Below are positions 34,627 through 44,546 of a stretch of DNA of 47,209 nucleotides, in pieces (within the stretch, counting starts at the first letter, position 1; every line of letters begins with the position of its first letter). Made by a program: the position numbers and the translations under genes. Under the pieces are notes generated by a model that saw nothing but the letters and a program-made list of their open reading frames with translations, was not told the DNA's origin and did no database searches. Location of the stretch: the NCBI GenBank assembly GCA_045599325.1, contig JAZRVT010000039.1:1-47209 (forward strand), read 5' to 3'. The DNA comes from Cacconaster sp045599325. Its GTDB lineage: Bacteria > Bacteroidota > Bacteroidia > Bacteroidales > UBA932.

Positions 34627-36144
34627 ATGGAAAAGAAAGTACTATTGATGATTCTTGACGGCTGGGGCGAAGGAAAGCACGACCATTCAAATGCGATCTT
34701 TACTACCGGGACGCCTGAAATAGACGCTCTCAGGGCAAAATATCCGTTCTCACACCTTGATGCCTGCGGCGAAGACGTAGGTCTCCCTGACGGCCAGATG
34801 GGCAACAGCGAGGTCGGCCACCTCAACATCGGCGGCGGACGCATCGTCTACCAGGACCTCGTGAAGATCAACATTGCCTGCCGCAACCACGCACTCCTTG
34901 AAAACGCTGAGATCGCAAAGGCATACGACTATGTGAAGAAGAGCGGGAAGAAACTCCATTTCATGGGTCTCTGCTCACACGGCGGAGTCCACAGTTCTCT
35001 CAACCACCTCTACGAATTCCTCGCAGTGGCCGCCGCGCAGGGGCTCGACAAGGTATTCGTCCACTGCCTTATGGACGGGCGCGACACCGACCCGCGCAGC
35101 GGCAGGGGCTTCATAGAGGAGCTCGAGGCCAGGATGGCCGCCACTACGGGCAGGATAGCATCAGTCTGCGGGCGCTTCTACACAATGGACCGCGACAAGC
35201 GCTGGGAAAGGGTCAAGAAGGGCTATGACCTGATTGTCAGCGGCATCGGCACAAAGGCCACCTCGGCCGTCGAAGCCATCCAGGCATCATACGACGCCGG
35301 CGTCACCGACGAGTTCATCGAGCCGGTCTGCATCACTGACGCCGCCGGCGAGCCTCTCGCAAAGATAGAAGAGGGCGACGCAGTCATCTTCTTCAACTTC
35401 CGCAACGACCGTGCGCGCGAGATCACCACTGTCCTCACACAGCAGGATATGCCTGAAGCAGGAATGCACACCATCCCTCTCCACTACTGCTGCCTCACCC
35501 CTTACGACGACAAGTTCACAGGCCTCCACATCCTCTTCGACAAGGAGAATGTGAGGATGACACTCGGCGAGGTGGTCTCCGCAGCGGGCCGCAAGCAGCT
35601 CCGCATCGCCGAGACCGAGAAATACGCCCACGTGACCTTCTTCTTCAACGGCGGCCGCGAGCAGGAGTTCGAGGGAGAGGACAGGATCCTCATCGCCTCC
35701 CCTAAGGTTGCGACCTACGACCTCCAGCCGGAGATGAGCGCTCCTGCAGTCAAGGAGGCGCTCATCGCTGACCTCGGCACTCAGAAGCACGATATGGTGA
35801 TCCTCAACTTCGCAAACGGCGATATGGTGGGCCACACCGGGGTGTACGATGCCATCTGCAAGGCAGTCAGATACATTGACTCGGCAGTCGGAGAGGTTGT
35901 ACGCGCAGCGCAGGCCAACGGCTACACAGTGCTCATCACCGCCGACCACGGCAACGCCGACAACGCAGTCAACCCTGACGGCACCCCTAACACCGCCCAC
36001 TCCCTCAACAGAGTCCAGTTCATCGTGGTGGACGACGACGTGAAGGAGGTCCGCGACGGCAGGCTCGCCGACATCGCCCCTACGATGCTCAAGCTGATGG
36101 GCATCCCTCAGCCGGAGCTGATGACTGGAGAAGCTCTCATCTAA
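34627..36144 (+). CDS. gpmI: 2,3-bisphosphoglycerate-independent phosphoglycerate mutase
   Basis: 505 aa. It opens MEKKVLLMILDGWGEGK (metal-binding Asp), has the phospho-serine S61 in GNSEVGHLNIGGGR, the substrate loop DGRDTDPRSG, and the second metal cluster VILNFANGDMVGHTG and ITADHGNAD. It interconverts 3- and 2-phosphoglycerate using Mn2+. It is followed after 13 nt by dnaE and may share its transcript. Confidence 0.97.
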   Translation: MEKKVLLMILDGWGEGKHDHSNAIFTTGTPEIDALRAKYPFSHLDACGEDVGLPDGQMGNSEVGHLNIGGGRIVYQDLVKINIACRNHALLENAEIAKAYDYVKKSGKKLHFMGLCSHGGVHSSLNHLYEFLAVAAAQGLDKVFVHCLMDGRDTDPRSGRGFIEELEARMAATTGRIASVCGRFYTMDRDKRWERVKKGYDLIVSGIGTKATSAVEAIQASYDAGVTDEFIEPVCITDAAGEPLAKIEEGDAVIFFNFRNDRAREITTVLTQQDMPEAGMHTIPLHYCCLTPYDDKFTGLHILFDKENVRMTLGEVVSAAGRKQLRIAETEKYAHVTFFFNGGREQEFEGEDRILIASPKVATYDLQPEMSAPAVKEALIADLGTQKHDMVILNFANGDMVGHTGVYDAICKAVRYIDSAVGEVVRAAQANGYTVLITADHGNADNAVNPDGTPNTAHSLNRVQFIVVDDDVKEVRDGRLADIAPTMLKLMGIPQPELMTGEALI

Positions 36145-36157
36145 CATACGACCCCCT

Positions 36158-39100
36158 ATGCCGTTCGTCCATCTTCACGTCCATACACAGTATTCAATCC
36201 TCGACGGTCTCTCCTCGATAAAGAAGCTCTTTGCAAGGGCCCGCGAGCTGAATATGCCTGCCCTGGCCATCACCGACCACGGCAATATGTACGGCGTGAA
36301 GGAGTTCTTCAAGCACGCCAACGACAAGGCGAACATTGATGCGGACGGCAACTTCATCGTCAAGCCAATCATCGGCTGCGAGGTCTATGTCACACGGCAC
36401 TATGACCACCGCCTCAAGGACAACGAGCACCGCCGCTACTACCACCTGATCCTGCTGGCCAAGAACTACGAGGGCTACAAGAATCTGATGAAGATATGCT
36501 CCCTGGGCCACATCGAGGGCAAGTACTACGACAAGCCGAGGGTGACCCACGAGATCATCGAGCAGTATCACGACAACCTCATCTGCTGCTCTGCCTGCCT
36601 TGCGGGCGAAGTGCCGAAGAACATCCTTTCAGGCGACCTGGAGGCCGCCCGTGAAGCGATTGCCTGGCACAGGCGGGTCTTCGGCGAGGACTACTATCTG
36701 GAGGTGATGCTCCACAGGTCTGAGACCGGCTTCTCCGAGGATGTCGGCGAAGGGCAGGCCATTGTCAACAAGGCGATCTTCGAACTCGCTGAGGAAATGG
36801 GAGTCAAGACAGTCGCCACCAACGACGTCCACTTCATCCTGAAGGAGGACGGCCCTGTCCACGACCGCCTCATCTGCCTCACCACCAACGCCAATGTCAC
36901 AGACGAGAAGCGCCTCCACTACACCCAGCAGGAGTGGCTCAAGAGCGAGGAGGAGATGGCGGACCTCTTCCCTGACCATCCGGAAGCCCTGGCCCACACT
37001 CTGGAGATCTGCGACAAGATAGAGCCCTACCAGATCGACCGCGGACACGTGCTTCCGAAGTTCCAGATTGACGCGGAGTTCTTGGCTGACATCGACAACC
37101 AGCTTGCCAGGTACAAGTCTGTCATCGATGAGGGAAGCCACGAAGTGACGAAGCAGAAGGACGCCGACGGCAACCCGGTCAGGAAATACCGTGGGGATGA
37201 ATTCTGCCAGTCAGTGGCATATCTCTGCCATCTCACCTACCGGGGAGCACGGGAACGTTACGGAGAGACCCTCACCGCCGAGCAGGCAGAACGCATCGAC
37301 TTCGAGCTCAAGACCATCGCCCGAATGGGCTTCCCGGACTATTTCCTGATTGTCCAGGACTACATCAACGCCTGCCGCGCCAACGGTGACCTCGTAGGGC
37401 CCGGCCGTGGCAGCGCCGCAGGTTCTGTGGTGGCGTACTGCCTCCACATCACCAATCTGGACCCTCTGAAATACGACCTCCTCTTCGAGCGCTTCCTCAA
37501 CCCTGACCGCATCTCGATGCCTGATATCGACGTCGACTTCGAGAATCTCCCGTGGGCCCACAAATATGTGGAGGAGCGCTACGGGGCGGACCACGTCTCC
37601 AGAGTTATCACCTTCGGCACTATGCTGGCCAAGGGGTCCATCAAGGATGTGGCCCGCATCAGCCAGCTGAGCATCGATGAGTCTAACAGGCTCTCCAAGA
37701 TGGTCCCTGACCGCCTTTTCGAAAAGAAGGAGAAGGAATATCCTTACAACCCGAAGTTAGACGACCTGCTGCCGGGATTCAAGGTAATCGAGAAAGACGG
37801 CCAGACCTTCCAGAAGGGTATGGAGGAGGAAAGCGTGAAGATCACCCTCGCCAACTGCTACCGCCTGGTGCCGGAATTCAAGGAGGAACTCGCAAACGGC
37901 AGCGAAATCAACAAGGAGGTCCTCTACTACGCCGAGAAGCTTGAGGGAAGCATCCGTCAGGTGGGCATGCACGCCTGCGCCACCATCATCGGCCCGGGCA
38001 ACCTCGGAGAATATATCCCTATCTGCCTCTCGAAGGACAAGGATACCGGCGAGGAGGTCTGGACCTCCCAGTTCGACGGCCATTTCATCGAGGAGGTCGG
38101 AATGCTCAAGATGGACTTCCTGGGACTCAACACCCTCTCCATCATCTCCGAGACTCTCCGCAACATAAAGAAGCGCCACGGCATTGACATCGACATCGAG
38201 AAGATCGACATCAACGACAAGGAGACCTACGAGCTCTACAGCCGCGGTGACACCACCGTCATCTTCCAGTTCGAGTCGCCGGGAATGAAGGATGCGCTCC
38301 AGAAACTGCACCCGGAGCGCTTCGAGGATCTCATCGCGATGAACGCCCTCTACCGTCCGGGCCCTATGGATTTCATCCCGTCATTCATTGCCCGCAAGCA
38401 GGGCACCGAAAAGATCGAGTATGACCTCCCTGAGATGGAGGAGATCCTGCAGGACACATACGGAGTGACTGTCTACCAGGAGCAGGTGATGCTCCTCTCC
38501 CGCAAGCTGGCGGGCTTCACCCGCGGCGAGGCGGACAAGCTCCGCAAGGCGATGGGCAAGAAGCAGAAGGCCATCATCGCCGAGCTGAAGGACAAGTTCA
38601 TCAAGGGCGGAATAGCCAACGGCCACCCTGAGGCGGCCCTCAACAAGATATACAAGCAGTGGGAGAAGTTCGCCGAATACGCCTTCAACAAGTCCCACGC
38701 AACCTGCTACGCCTGGGTCAGCTACCAGACTGCCTGGCTGAAGTGCCACTATCCGGCCGAGTTCTTCGCCGCCAATATGAGCTGCAACCTCGACAACATC
38801 GAGGAGATCACCAAGATAATGGACGACTGCCGCCGAAGCCGTGTCAAGGTCCTCAGCCCCGACATCAACGAAAGCAGCACCAGCTTCACTGTCAACAAAG
38901 AGGGCTGCATACGCTTCGGAATGGCGGGCATCAAGGGTGTCGGCGAAAATGTCATCAATGCCATCATCGCCGAGAGAGAGGCGCACGGGCCGTTCAAAGG
39001 TATCTTTGACTTTGTGGAGAGAATGCCGGCAGGCGTCATCAACCGCAAGACTCTCGAGTGCCTTTCCTATGCCGGCGCCTTCGAGAGTTTCGGAGACATC

Positions 39101-39979
39101 AGCCGCATCCAGATGTTCAGCGAGATCGGGAAGGATGACCTTTTCATAGACGCACTGCTGCGCTACTCATACAAGTTCCAGAACGACACGATGTCGCAGG
39201 GGCCGAGCCTTTTCGGCGAGGTCCAGGAGCTGAAGCTCGTCAAGCCGCAGATCCCGCCTGTGCCTGAGGAGTACGATGAGATGGACATCCTCCGCCACGA
39301 GAAGGAACTGGTGGGAATGTACCTTTCCGCACACCCTCTCGACCGGTTCAAATATGAGATCAGGGAGTTCACAAACTCGGACATAGCCCATCTGAACACA
39401 GTCGCGGACACCGTCAACAGCGACAAGTCGGTCCAGAACAAGGAATTCATCTCGGCAGGCCTTGTCACAGGCATCGAGACCTTCTACACCAAGAGCGGCA
39501 ACAAGCCGTACTGCCGCTTCACAGTTGAGGACTTTACAGGCAGCCGCACCTTCTCCCTCTTCGGCAAGGACTACGAGGCGCATATGAAATATATGCAGCC
39601 GTATGCAGCCGTGCTGATGAAATGCGCCACCAAACCGCGTTTCCGCGGCAAGGACGACAAGGCTCCTCAGGCCTTCGAGCTCAGAATCCAGAATATGGCG
39701 CTCCTCTCCAACACCCGCGACGAGTACATCAGCGAATTCCATATCACCCTTCCGGTCCAGGCCGTCACAGAGGAGTTCCGCAAGGGGCTGCTCAAGGAAC
39801 TGAAGCACCACAAGGGCAAGGCGCGCCTCTTCTTCGACATCCTCTTCAGCCACGACGGCCGCGAGGACAAGCTGGTGATGTTCTCCAAAAAAATCAATGT
39901 AGCCCCGTCGTTTGAACTCGAGGACTACATTGAATCAAAGGGACTGCACTGCTCTACGGTCAGGAAAGTGACCCTCTGA
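36158..39979 (+). CDS. dnaE: DNA polymerase III subunit alpha
   Basis: 1273 aa. An N-terminal PHP domain (HLHVHTQYSILDGLSSIKKL, ITDHGNMYG) precedes the polymerase palm with GRGSAAGSVVAYCL and P455-D456-I-D458-V-D460-F, fingers (ALYRPGPMDFIP, YQEQVMLLSRKLAGFTRGEAD), a helix-hairpin-helix region and a C-terminal OB domain (YCRFTVEDFTGSRTFSLFG). This is the replicative polymerase catalytic subunit. It is about 110 aa longer than the E. coli protein, as usual in Bacteroidota. Its stop lies 5 nt from the stop of the convergent BACON gene, leaving no room for a terminator between them. Confidence 0.97.
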   Translation: MPFVHLHVHTQYSILDGLSSIKKLFARARELNMPALAITDHGNMYGVKEFFKHANDKANIDADGNFIVKPIIGCEVYVTRHYDHRLKDNEHRRYYHLILLAKNYEGYKNLMKICSLGHIEGKYYDKPRVTHEIIEQYHDNLICCSACLAGEVPKNILSGDLEAAREAIAWHRRVFGEDYYLEVMLHRSETGFSEDVGEGQAIVNKAIFELAEEMGVKTVATNDVHFILKEDGPVHDRLICLTTNANVTDEKRLHYTQQEWLKSEEEMADLFPDHPEALAHTLEICDKIEPYQIDRGHVLPKFQIDAEFLADIDNQLARYKSVIDEGSHEVTKQKDADGNPVRKYRGDEFCQSVAYLCHLTYRGARERYGETLTAEQAERIDFELKTIARMGFPDYFLIVQDYINACRANGDLVGPGRGSAAGSVVAYCLHITNLDPLKYDLLFERFLNPDRISMPDIDVDFENLPWAHKYVEERYGADHVSRVITFGTMLAKGSIKDVARISQLSIDESNRLSKMVPDRLFEKKEKEYPYNPKLDDLLPGFKVIEKDGQTFQKGMEEESVKITLANCYRLVPEFKEELANGSEINKEVLYYAEKLEGSIRQVGMHACATIIGPGNLGEYIPICLSKDKDTGEEVWTSQFDGHFIEEVGMLKMDFLGLNTLSIISETLRNIKKRHGIDIDIEKIDINDKETYELYSRGDTTVIFQFESPGMKDALQKLHPERFEDLIAMNALYRPGPMDFIPSFIARKQGTEKIEYDLPEMEEILQDTYGVTVYQEQVMLLSRKLAGFTRGEADKLRKAMGKKQKAIIAELKDKFIKGGIANGHPEAALNKIYKQWEKFAEYAFNKSHATCYAWVSYQTAWLKCHYPAEFFAANMSCNLDNIEEITKIMDDCRRSRVKVLSPDINESSTSFTVNKEGCIRFGMAGIKGVGENVINAIIAEREAHGPFKGIFDFVERMPAGVINRKTLECLSYAGAFESFGDISRIQMFSEIGKDDLFIDALLRYSYKFQNDTMSQGPSLFGEVQELKLVKPQIPPVPEEYDEMDILRHEKELVGMYLSAHPLDRFKYEIREFTNSDIAHLNTVADTVNSDKSVQNKEFISAGLVTGIETFYTKSGNKPYCRFTVEDFTGSRTFSLFGKDYEAHMKYMQPYAAVLMKCATKPRFRGKDDKAPQAFELRIQNMALLSNTRDEYISEFHITLPVQAVTEEFRKGLLKELKHHKGKARLFFDILFSHDGREDKLVMFSKKINVAPSFELEDYIESKGLHCSTVRKVTL

Positions 39980-39984
39980 GCCTT

Positions 39985-41103
39985 CTAGAACTGGGTGAAG
40001 TCAACCTCATCCACTCCCACAAGATTATTGAACTTCACGGAAGTGGCCTCCTGGCTGGTCACCTTTATGGTGTGCTTCTTCGCCCCGTCGGCGTAGAGAT
40101 GGACAAGCTCCTCAGAGTATGGTTCCGGGTCTGACCCGTCGCCCCAGTCGACCACTGCATCTTCAGAACTTCCTCTCAGGGCCGGCACTGCGACCTCTGA
40201 ACCGGTCACCTTGAACTCAAGGAAATACGGCGCCGCATCCTGGTAGACCCACACTCTGAACCTCTCCTTCCTTGCGTTGAAGAACGAAATGACTGCAGAC
40301 CTGGTCTTGTGGACGAAACTGCGCGCTGCAGCGAAGTAGACATCCTCATCGACTACGGCTCTTGTCTCAGGGGCTTCAGCAGAAGAAAGCCAGTTGGCAT
40401 CGGGCAGCTCATAGGTATACTGGCTGTTGGAGGAAACCCTTACAGCGAAGATATTCTCTGTATAAGGGATCCTGATCTCTGTTTCATCAATCGAGAAGAT
40501 CACGTTCGCCGCCTGGGTGATCTTGATGCCATCGCTGGCACCCGAGGCGTTGTCCTTGAATGTTATCACAGCGGACCGCGTCTCCGCATCAGGGTTCTCC
40601 TCAATCAGGAAAGTATGCTCGCGGTCAGTGAAGGCCTTTGTCGTCAGTTCCTTGATCCAGCTGACACCGGCAGGGATCGAATAGGAATAATCCACATTAG
40701 CGCGCACCTTCACCTTGATGGTGTCTGCCGTGTAGCGCAGGTTGAAGTCACCGGTCGTGACGACAACCGAGTTCTTCTGCGCCTGCTGCACCGATATGGT
40801 CTTGGTGATGCCTTCGCTCGAGAAAGTGACGGTCGCCGTGCGCGGGTCATAGACACTGCTGGCATCGACCCTTACCGTCACCTGCGAAGTGCCCTTGACA
40901 CCGGATGACGGGCTTACCTTCACCCAGCTTTCGGAACTTGAGGCAGTCCAGTCGTAGGTTGTGGTGACGTTGACTGATTCCGAGCAGCCGTCTGAAGTGG
41001 CGCTTACGGAACTCCTGTCAAGTTCGATAGAAGGGTCAGGAGCACAGGAAGCCGCCGCTGCCAGAACAAAGACTGATATTGCAATAAAAATGTACTTTTT
41101 CAT
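39985..41103 (-). CDS. BACON-domain surface lipoprotein
   Basis: 372 aa. The lipobox is AAAAS-C20. At least two BACON-type Ig-like modules follow: about 25-110 (YDWTASSSESWVKVSPSSG, ITKTISVQQAQ) and about 115-205 (YSIPAGVSWIKELTT, KITQAA), with a third about 207-300 (YTYELPDANWLSS). The C-terminal 75 residues carry a DWGDGSDPEPYSEELVHLY segment like a PKD-type turn. BACON modules bind carbohydrate or mucin in several Bacteroidota proteins. It begins 3 nt after the C10 protease stop, so the two form an operon; it may tether the protease or a substrate at the surface (inference). Confidence 0.9.
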   Translation of the reverse strand: MKKYIFIAISVFVLAAAASCAPDPSIELDRSSVSATSDGCSESVNVTTTYDWTASSSESWVKVSPSSGVKGTSQVTVRVDASSVYDPRTATVTFSSEGITKTISVQQAQKNSVVVTTGDFNLRYTADTIKVKVRANVDYSYSIPAGVSWIKELTTKAFTDREHTFLIEENPDAETRSAVITFKDNASGASDGIKITQAANVIFSIDETEIRIPYTENIFAVRVSSNSQYTYELPDANWLSSAEAPETRAVVDEDVYFAAARSFVHKTRSAVISFFNARKERFRVWVYQDAAPYFLEFKVTGSEVAVPALRGSSEDAVVDWGDGSDPEPYSEELVHLYADGAKKHTIKVTSQEATSVKFNNLVGVDEVDFTQF

Positions 41104-41106
41104 CTC

Positions 41107-42516
41107 TTATTCCTCCACTCTCCAGTTGAATCTGATTGTCTTGGCGTTATCTTCGGAACGGGTCAGCGTAAGCGTATAGACGCCGGACTTCTTGAGCCTG
41201 TCCGCGTGGATCAGTATGTACTTGCCCTCCTTCGAAATGACTGAGACGTCATTGACTTTCGCTCCGGAAGGGTCTGCAAGCACATATGTCACATCCTGAA
41301 GGGACTGGATGGTCATCAGGCGGCTGTCAGGGGCATAAGTGATCGATGTGGCCTCGTCCACCCTGTCGGAAGCAGGCTCTTCACCTTCGTTCGGCTTCAT
41401 TCCGAAGATGGCGTCGTGGTTATATCTGTACCAGTCTTCATCAGAGGAGCCCGGACGGAAGACATCCAGAGGGAAATAGCCGTTGTACGATCCTCCCCAT
41501 CCCCAGTTGATGAAGAAGTTGTTGTTCCTGTCATAGCCGGTGAGGAGGAACTGATGGCCGGTCTCCCCGTTGTCAGCGGAATAGAGCACCGGACCAGTCT
41601 CATTCAGGTCAGCCCTTATCTTCTGAATCCACACCGAATCCTTGAAACGGTCGCGGTACTCGAGCACGGCATCCTGGCTGTAGTCGAAATTCTTCTTCAT
41701 CACATTGACGAGGGTCTCTGTGAAAGCGCCTGTCCCATCGATGCCGTAGCTGGCGTGGCAGGCGATTCCGATGTCGGCCATTATGGCGGCTATCGCGGCG
41801 GTCTGCGACTCCGAAGTCTTGTTGTCGACAGAATACGGCATATTGTCCCAGTCATACTCCCTCCCAAGCGTGCGGGCCGGCACCTGATAGTGCTGCTCCT
41901 TGTACTCGAAGCTGTAGGCGGTGATTGTGCCGTAGCCGTGACGCGGCCAGCGGTGGTAGCGCGCCACTATGGCGGCGGCTGTGGCCACACAACCTGTCAG
42001 GGCCGGTTTCCCATCGATCTGAGGGCATTCCTTGTTGAACGGGCTGCCCTGGTTCCAGTCAGCGGTAGTCAGGTTCATAATCTCCTCATATCCGTCAGCC
42101 CCGACGGCCCTTGTCGGAAACTCCAGGTTGTTCCAGAGTCTTGCAGTCGCCTCATCCTGAGATGTCCCGCGGCTGCGGAGGGCCTGTATCTGCTTCCTGT
42201 AGCCGTCAAGCCAGGCAACCATATTTTCAGGCATTTTACCGGAAATGTCACCATTGAAAGAGTAGCCGAGCACAGGGATGGCGGCATCTTCGCCGGAAAC
42301 GATGACAAATCCGCCGCCAGGGCGGCTGAACATATACATTTCATCGTCAGAGGAGACCATTTTCAGGTCGGACCCGGCACGTGTGAGAGGATTGAGACTG
42401 AAGAAATTGCCTGCGACCCTGCGGGCCCTGTCCGGTGTCACCCTGCCGGCGCCGGCCTCAAGAGGCAGGAGCAGAAGCGTGGCGGCCAGTATGAAGAACA
42501 GTGAAATCTTGCGCAT
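41107..42516 (-). CDS. C10 (streptopain-like) cysteine protease
   Basis: 469 aa from ATG 42516 (MRKISLFFILAATLLLLP, signal peptide). An in-frame ATG at 42600 is rejected because the -7 box and the groEL terminator lie between. Residues about 24-135 are the Spi/streptopain-type propeptide (VTPDRARRVAGNFF, GGGFVIVSGEDAAIPVLGYS). The catalytic domain has C176 in ALTGCVATAAA and H321 in GHQFLLTGYD, then NWGWGGSYNGYF. A C-terminal beta-sandwich of about 90 residues follows. The zymogen is exported and self-processed; homologues include SpeB, prtT of P. gingivalis and the Bfp proteases of B. fragilis. Confidence 0.93.
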   Translation of the reverse strand: MRKISLFFILAATLLLLPLEAGAGRVTPDRARRVAGNFFSLNPLTRAGSDLKMVSSDDEMYMFSRPGGGFVIVSGEDAAIPVLGYSFNGDISGKMPENMVAWLDGYRKQIQALRSRGTSQDEATARLWNNLEFPTRAVGADGYEEIMNLTTADWNQGSPFNKECPQIDGKPALTGCVATAAAIVARYHRWPRHGYGTITAYSFEYKEQHYQVPARTLGREYDWDNMPYSVDNKTSESQTAAIAAIMADIGIACHASYGIDGTGAFTETLVNVMKKNFDYSQDAVLEYRDRFKDSVWIQKIRADLNETGPVLYSADNGETGHQFLLTGYDRNNNFFINWGWGGSYNGYFPLDVFRPGSSDEDWYRYNHDAIFGMKPNEGEEPASDRVDEATSITYAPDSRLMTIQSLQDVTYVLADPSGAKVNDVSVISKEGKYILIHADRLKKSGVYTLTLTRSEDNAKTIRFNWRVEE

Positions 42517-42532
42517 AAAATGACATTTTACG

Positions 42533-42540
42533 CAAATATA
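42533..42540 (-). promoter_or_regulatory. -7 box of the C10 protease operon
   Basis: Minus strand TATATTTG (42540-42533), 16 nt upstream of ATG 42516. The zone where -33 should lie falls inside the groESL terminator hairpin. Confidence 0.5.
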
Positions 42541-42542
42541 AT

Positions 42543-42576
42543 AAAAAAGAGGTCCGCCTGAACGGCAGACCCCCTC
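42543..42576 (-). terminator. groESL intrinsic terminator
   Basis: A GC-rich stem pairs 42576-42564 with 42558-42549 around a 5-nt loop, with one or two mismatches or bulges, followed on the minus strand by six Ts (42548-42543). It lies 24 nt after the groEL stop. Confidence 0.8.
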
Positions 42577-42599
42577 ATTATGCTGTGAGTTGCGGACCA

Positions 42600-44228
42600 C
42601 TACATCATTCCACCCATCCCGGGGTTCATAGGAGGCATTGCAGGAACCTCTTCCTTGATGTCAGCCAGAGCGCATTCTGTGGTCAGGAACATTCCTGCGA
42701 CAGATGCTGCATTCTGGAGTGCCACGCGGACAACCTTGGTAGGGTCGATGACACCTGTGCTGAGAAGGTTCTCGAACTTGTCGGTACGTGCATTGTAACC
42801 GAAGTCACCCTTGCCCTCCTTGACCTTGTTGACGATCACGCTGCCTTCCTTTCCTGCATTCTCTGCAATTGTACGGATAGGGGCCTCGATTGCGCGTGCA
42901 ACGATGTTGATACCGGTTGTCTCATCTTCATTGTCACCCTTCATTCCTTCAAGAGCGGCAGTTGCGCGGACGAGTGCCACACCGCCGCCCGGGATGATAC
43001 CCTCTTCGACAGCAGCGCGGGTTGCATTGAGCGCATCCTCGACGCGGTCCTTCTTCTCTTTCATCTCAACCTCTGAAGCAGCTCCGACATAGAGGACTGC
43101 CACACCGCCTGCGAGCTTGCCGAGGCGCTCCTGGAGCTTCTCCTTGTCATAGTCGCTTGTGGTTGTGGAGATCTGCTTGCGGATCTGGTTTGCACGGTCA
43201 GTGATGGCATCCTTGTCGCCAGCACCGTTGACGATTGTGGTGTTCTCCTTGTCAATGACGACCTTCTCTGCGCGGCCGAGCATATCAGGAGTTGCGTTCT
43301 CGAGGGTGAAGCCTCTCTCTTCTGAGACCACTACACCGCCTGTGAGGGTGGCGATGTCCTGGAGCATCTCCTTGCGGCGGTCGCCGAAACCGGGAGCCTT
43401 GACTGCAGCCACCTTGAGGGTGCCGCGGAGCTTGTTGACCACGAGTGTCGTGAGAGCCTCGCCGTCGATGTCCTCAGCGATGATCAGGAGTGAGCGTCCC
43501 TCTCTTGCCACAGGCTCGAGAACCGGCATAAGGTCCTTCATTGTGGAGATCTTCTTGTCGGTGATGAGGATTTCAGGCTGGTCGAGCACTGTCTCCATCT
43601 TGTCAGGGTTTGTCATGAAGTATGCGGAGATGTAGCCTCTGTCGAACTGCATTCCCTCGACTACCTTCACCTCGGTTGCGGTGCCCTTCGCCTCTTCGAC
43701 TGTGATGACGCCGTCCTTCTTGACCTTGGCCATCGCGTCAGCGATGAGCTTGCCGATATAGTTGTCGTTGTTGGCTGAGATTGTGCCGACCTGCTCGATC
43801 TTCGAATAGTCGTCGCCGACCTCATTGCTCTGCTTCCTCAGGTCCTCGACCACTGCCTCGACAGCCTTGTCGATACCGCGCTTGAGGTCCATAGGGTTTG
43901 CACCCGCTGCGACATTCTTGAGACCTACGTTGATGATTGACTGTGCAAGGACAGTCGCGGTGGTTGTGCCGTCACCGGCCTGGTCGTTGGTCTTTGAAGC
44001 GACCTCCTTGACCATCTGGGCGCCCATGTTCTGGAAGCGGTCCTCGAGTTCGATCTCCTTTGCCACAGTCACACCGTCCTTGGTTACCTGAGGTGCGCCG
44101 AACTTCTTGTCGATGACCACATTGCGGCCCTTAGGACCGAGGGTTACCTTCACTGCGTTAGCGAGTGAATCTGCGCCCTCCTTCATAAGGTTGCGGGCGT
44201 CAATGTTGAATTTTATCTCTTTTGCCAT
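42600..44228 (-). CDS. groEL: Chaperonin GroEL
   Basis: 542 aa. It has VTLGPKGRNVVIDKKFGAP, the ATP-binding GDGTTTATVLAQ, the signature AAVEEGIIPGGGVALV and the C-terminal MPPMNPGMGGMM tail. It forms the 14-mer folding chamber closed by GroES. It follows groES by 20 nt and is closed by its own terminator. Confidence 0.98.
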   Translation of the reverse strand: MAKEIKFNIDARNLMKEGADSLANAVKVTLGPKGRNVVIDKKFGAPQVTKDGVTVAKEIELEDRFQNMGAQMVKEVASKTNDQAGDGTTTATVLAQSIINVGLKNVAAGANPMDLKRGIDKAVEAVVEDLRKQSNEVGDDYSKIEQVGTISANNDNYIGKLIADAMAKVKKDGVITVEEAKGTATEVKVVEGMQFDRGYISAYFMTNPDKMETVLDQPEILITDKKISTMKDLMPVLEPVAREGRSLLIIAEDIDGEALTTLVVNKLRGTLKVAAVKAPGFGDRRKEMLQDIATLTGGVVVSEERGFTLENATPDMLGRAEKVVIDKENTTIVNGAGDKDAITDRANQIRKQISTTTSDYDKEKLQERLGKLAGGVAVLYVGAASEVEMKEKKDRVEDALNATRAAVEEGIIPGGGVALVRATAALEGMKGDNEDETTGINIVARAIEAPIRTIAENAGKEGSVIVNKVKEGKGDFGYNARTDKFENLLSTGVIDPTKVVRVALQNAASVAGMFLTTECALADIKEEVPAMPPMNPGMGGMM

Positions 44229-44248
44229 ATTCTATTCTCCTTTATTGA

Positions 44249-44521
44249 TTAACCGAGTACTGCTACTATGTCGCTCTGACGCATGATCAGATAGTCCTTT
44301 CCGTCCACTGTGATCTCTGTGCCTGCATATTTGCCGTAGAGCACGGTGTCGCCCACCTTGAGCTCCATAGGCTCGTCCTTCTTGCCGCCGCCTACTGCTA
44401 CTACTTTGCCCTGCTGTGGTTTTTCCTTTGCGGTGTCCGGAATGAACAGTCCGCTTGCTGTCTTGGTCTCAGCCTCTTTTGCCTCGACGAGGACTCTGTC
44501 TGCCAATGGTTTGATTGTCAT
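44249..44521 (-). CDS. groES: Co-chaperonin GroES
   Basis: 90 aa. It has IKPLADRVLVEAKEAETKTASGLFIPDTAKEKPQQG with the mobile loop, then VGDTVLYGKYAGTEI. It caps GroEL. The upstream region lacks a complete CIRCE element. A possible minus-strand promoter is TTTG (44621-44618), 21 nt, TCATTTTG (44596-44589), one mismatch from the -7 consensus, overlapping the start of the divergent lipoprotein gene. Confidence 0.98.
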   Translation of the reverse strand: MTIKPLADRVLVEAKEAETKTASGLFIPDTAKEKPQQGKVVAVGGGKKDEPMELKVGDTVLYGKYAGTEITVDGKDYLIMRQSDIVAVLG

Positions 44522-44546
44522 AGTTCTATATTTTTGAAGTTTTTGT

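Noticed and set aside
41416..42504. 362-aa open frame antisense to the C10 protease (and similar long antisense frames at 6607-7476 and 35287-36147)
   Set aside because: Shadows of well-supported genes on the other strand; low-complexity Val/Leu/His-rich translations.
42517..42600. Upstream start for the C10 protease at 42600
   Set aside because: The extension would span the groESL terminator and the -7 box, and would place the signal peptide internally.
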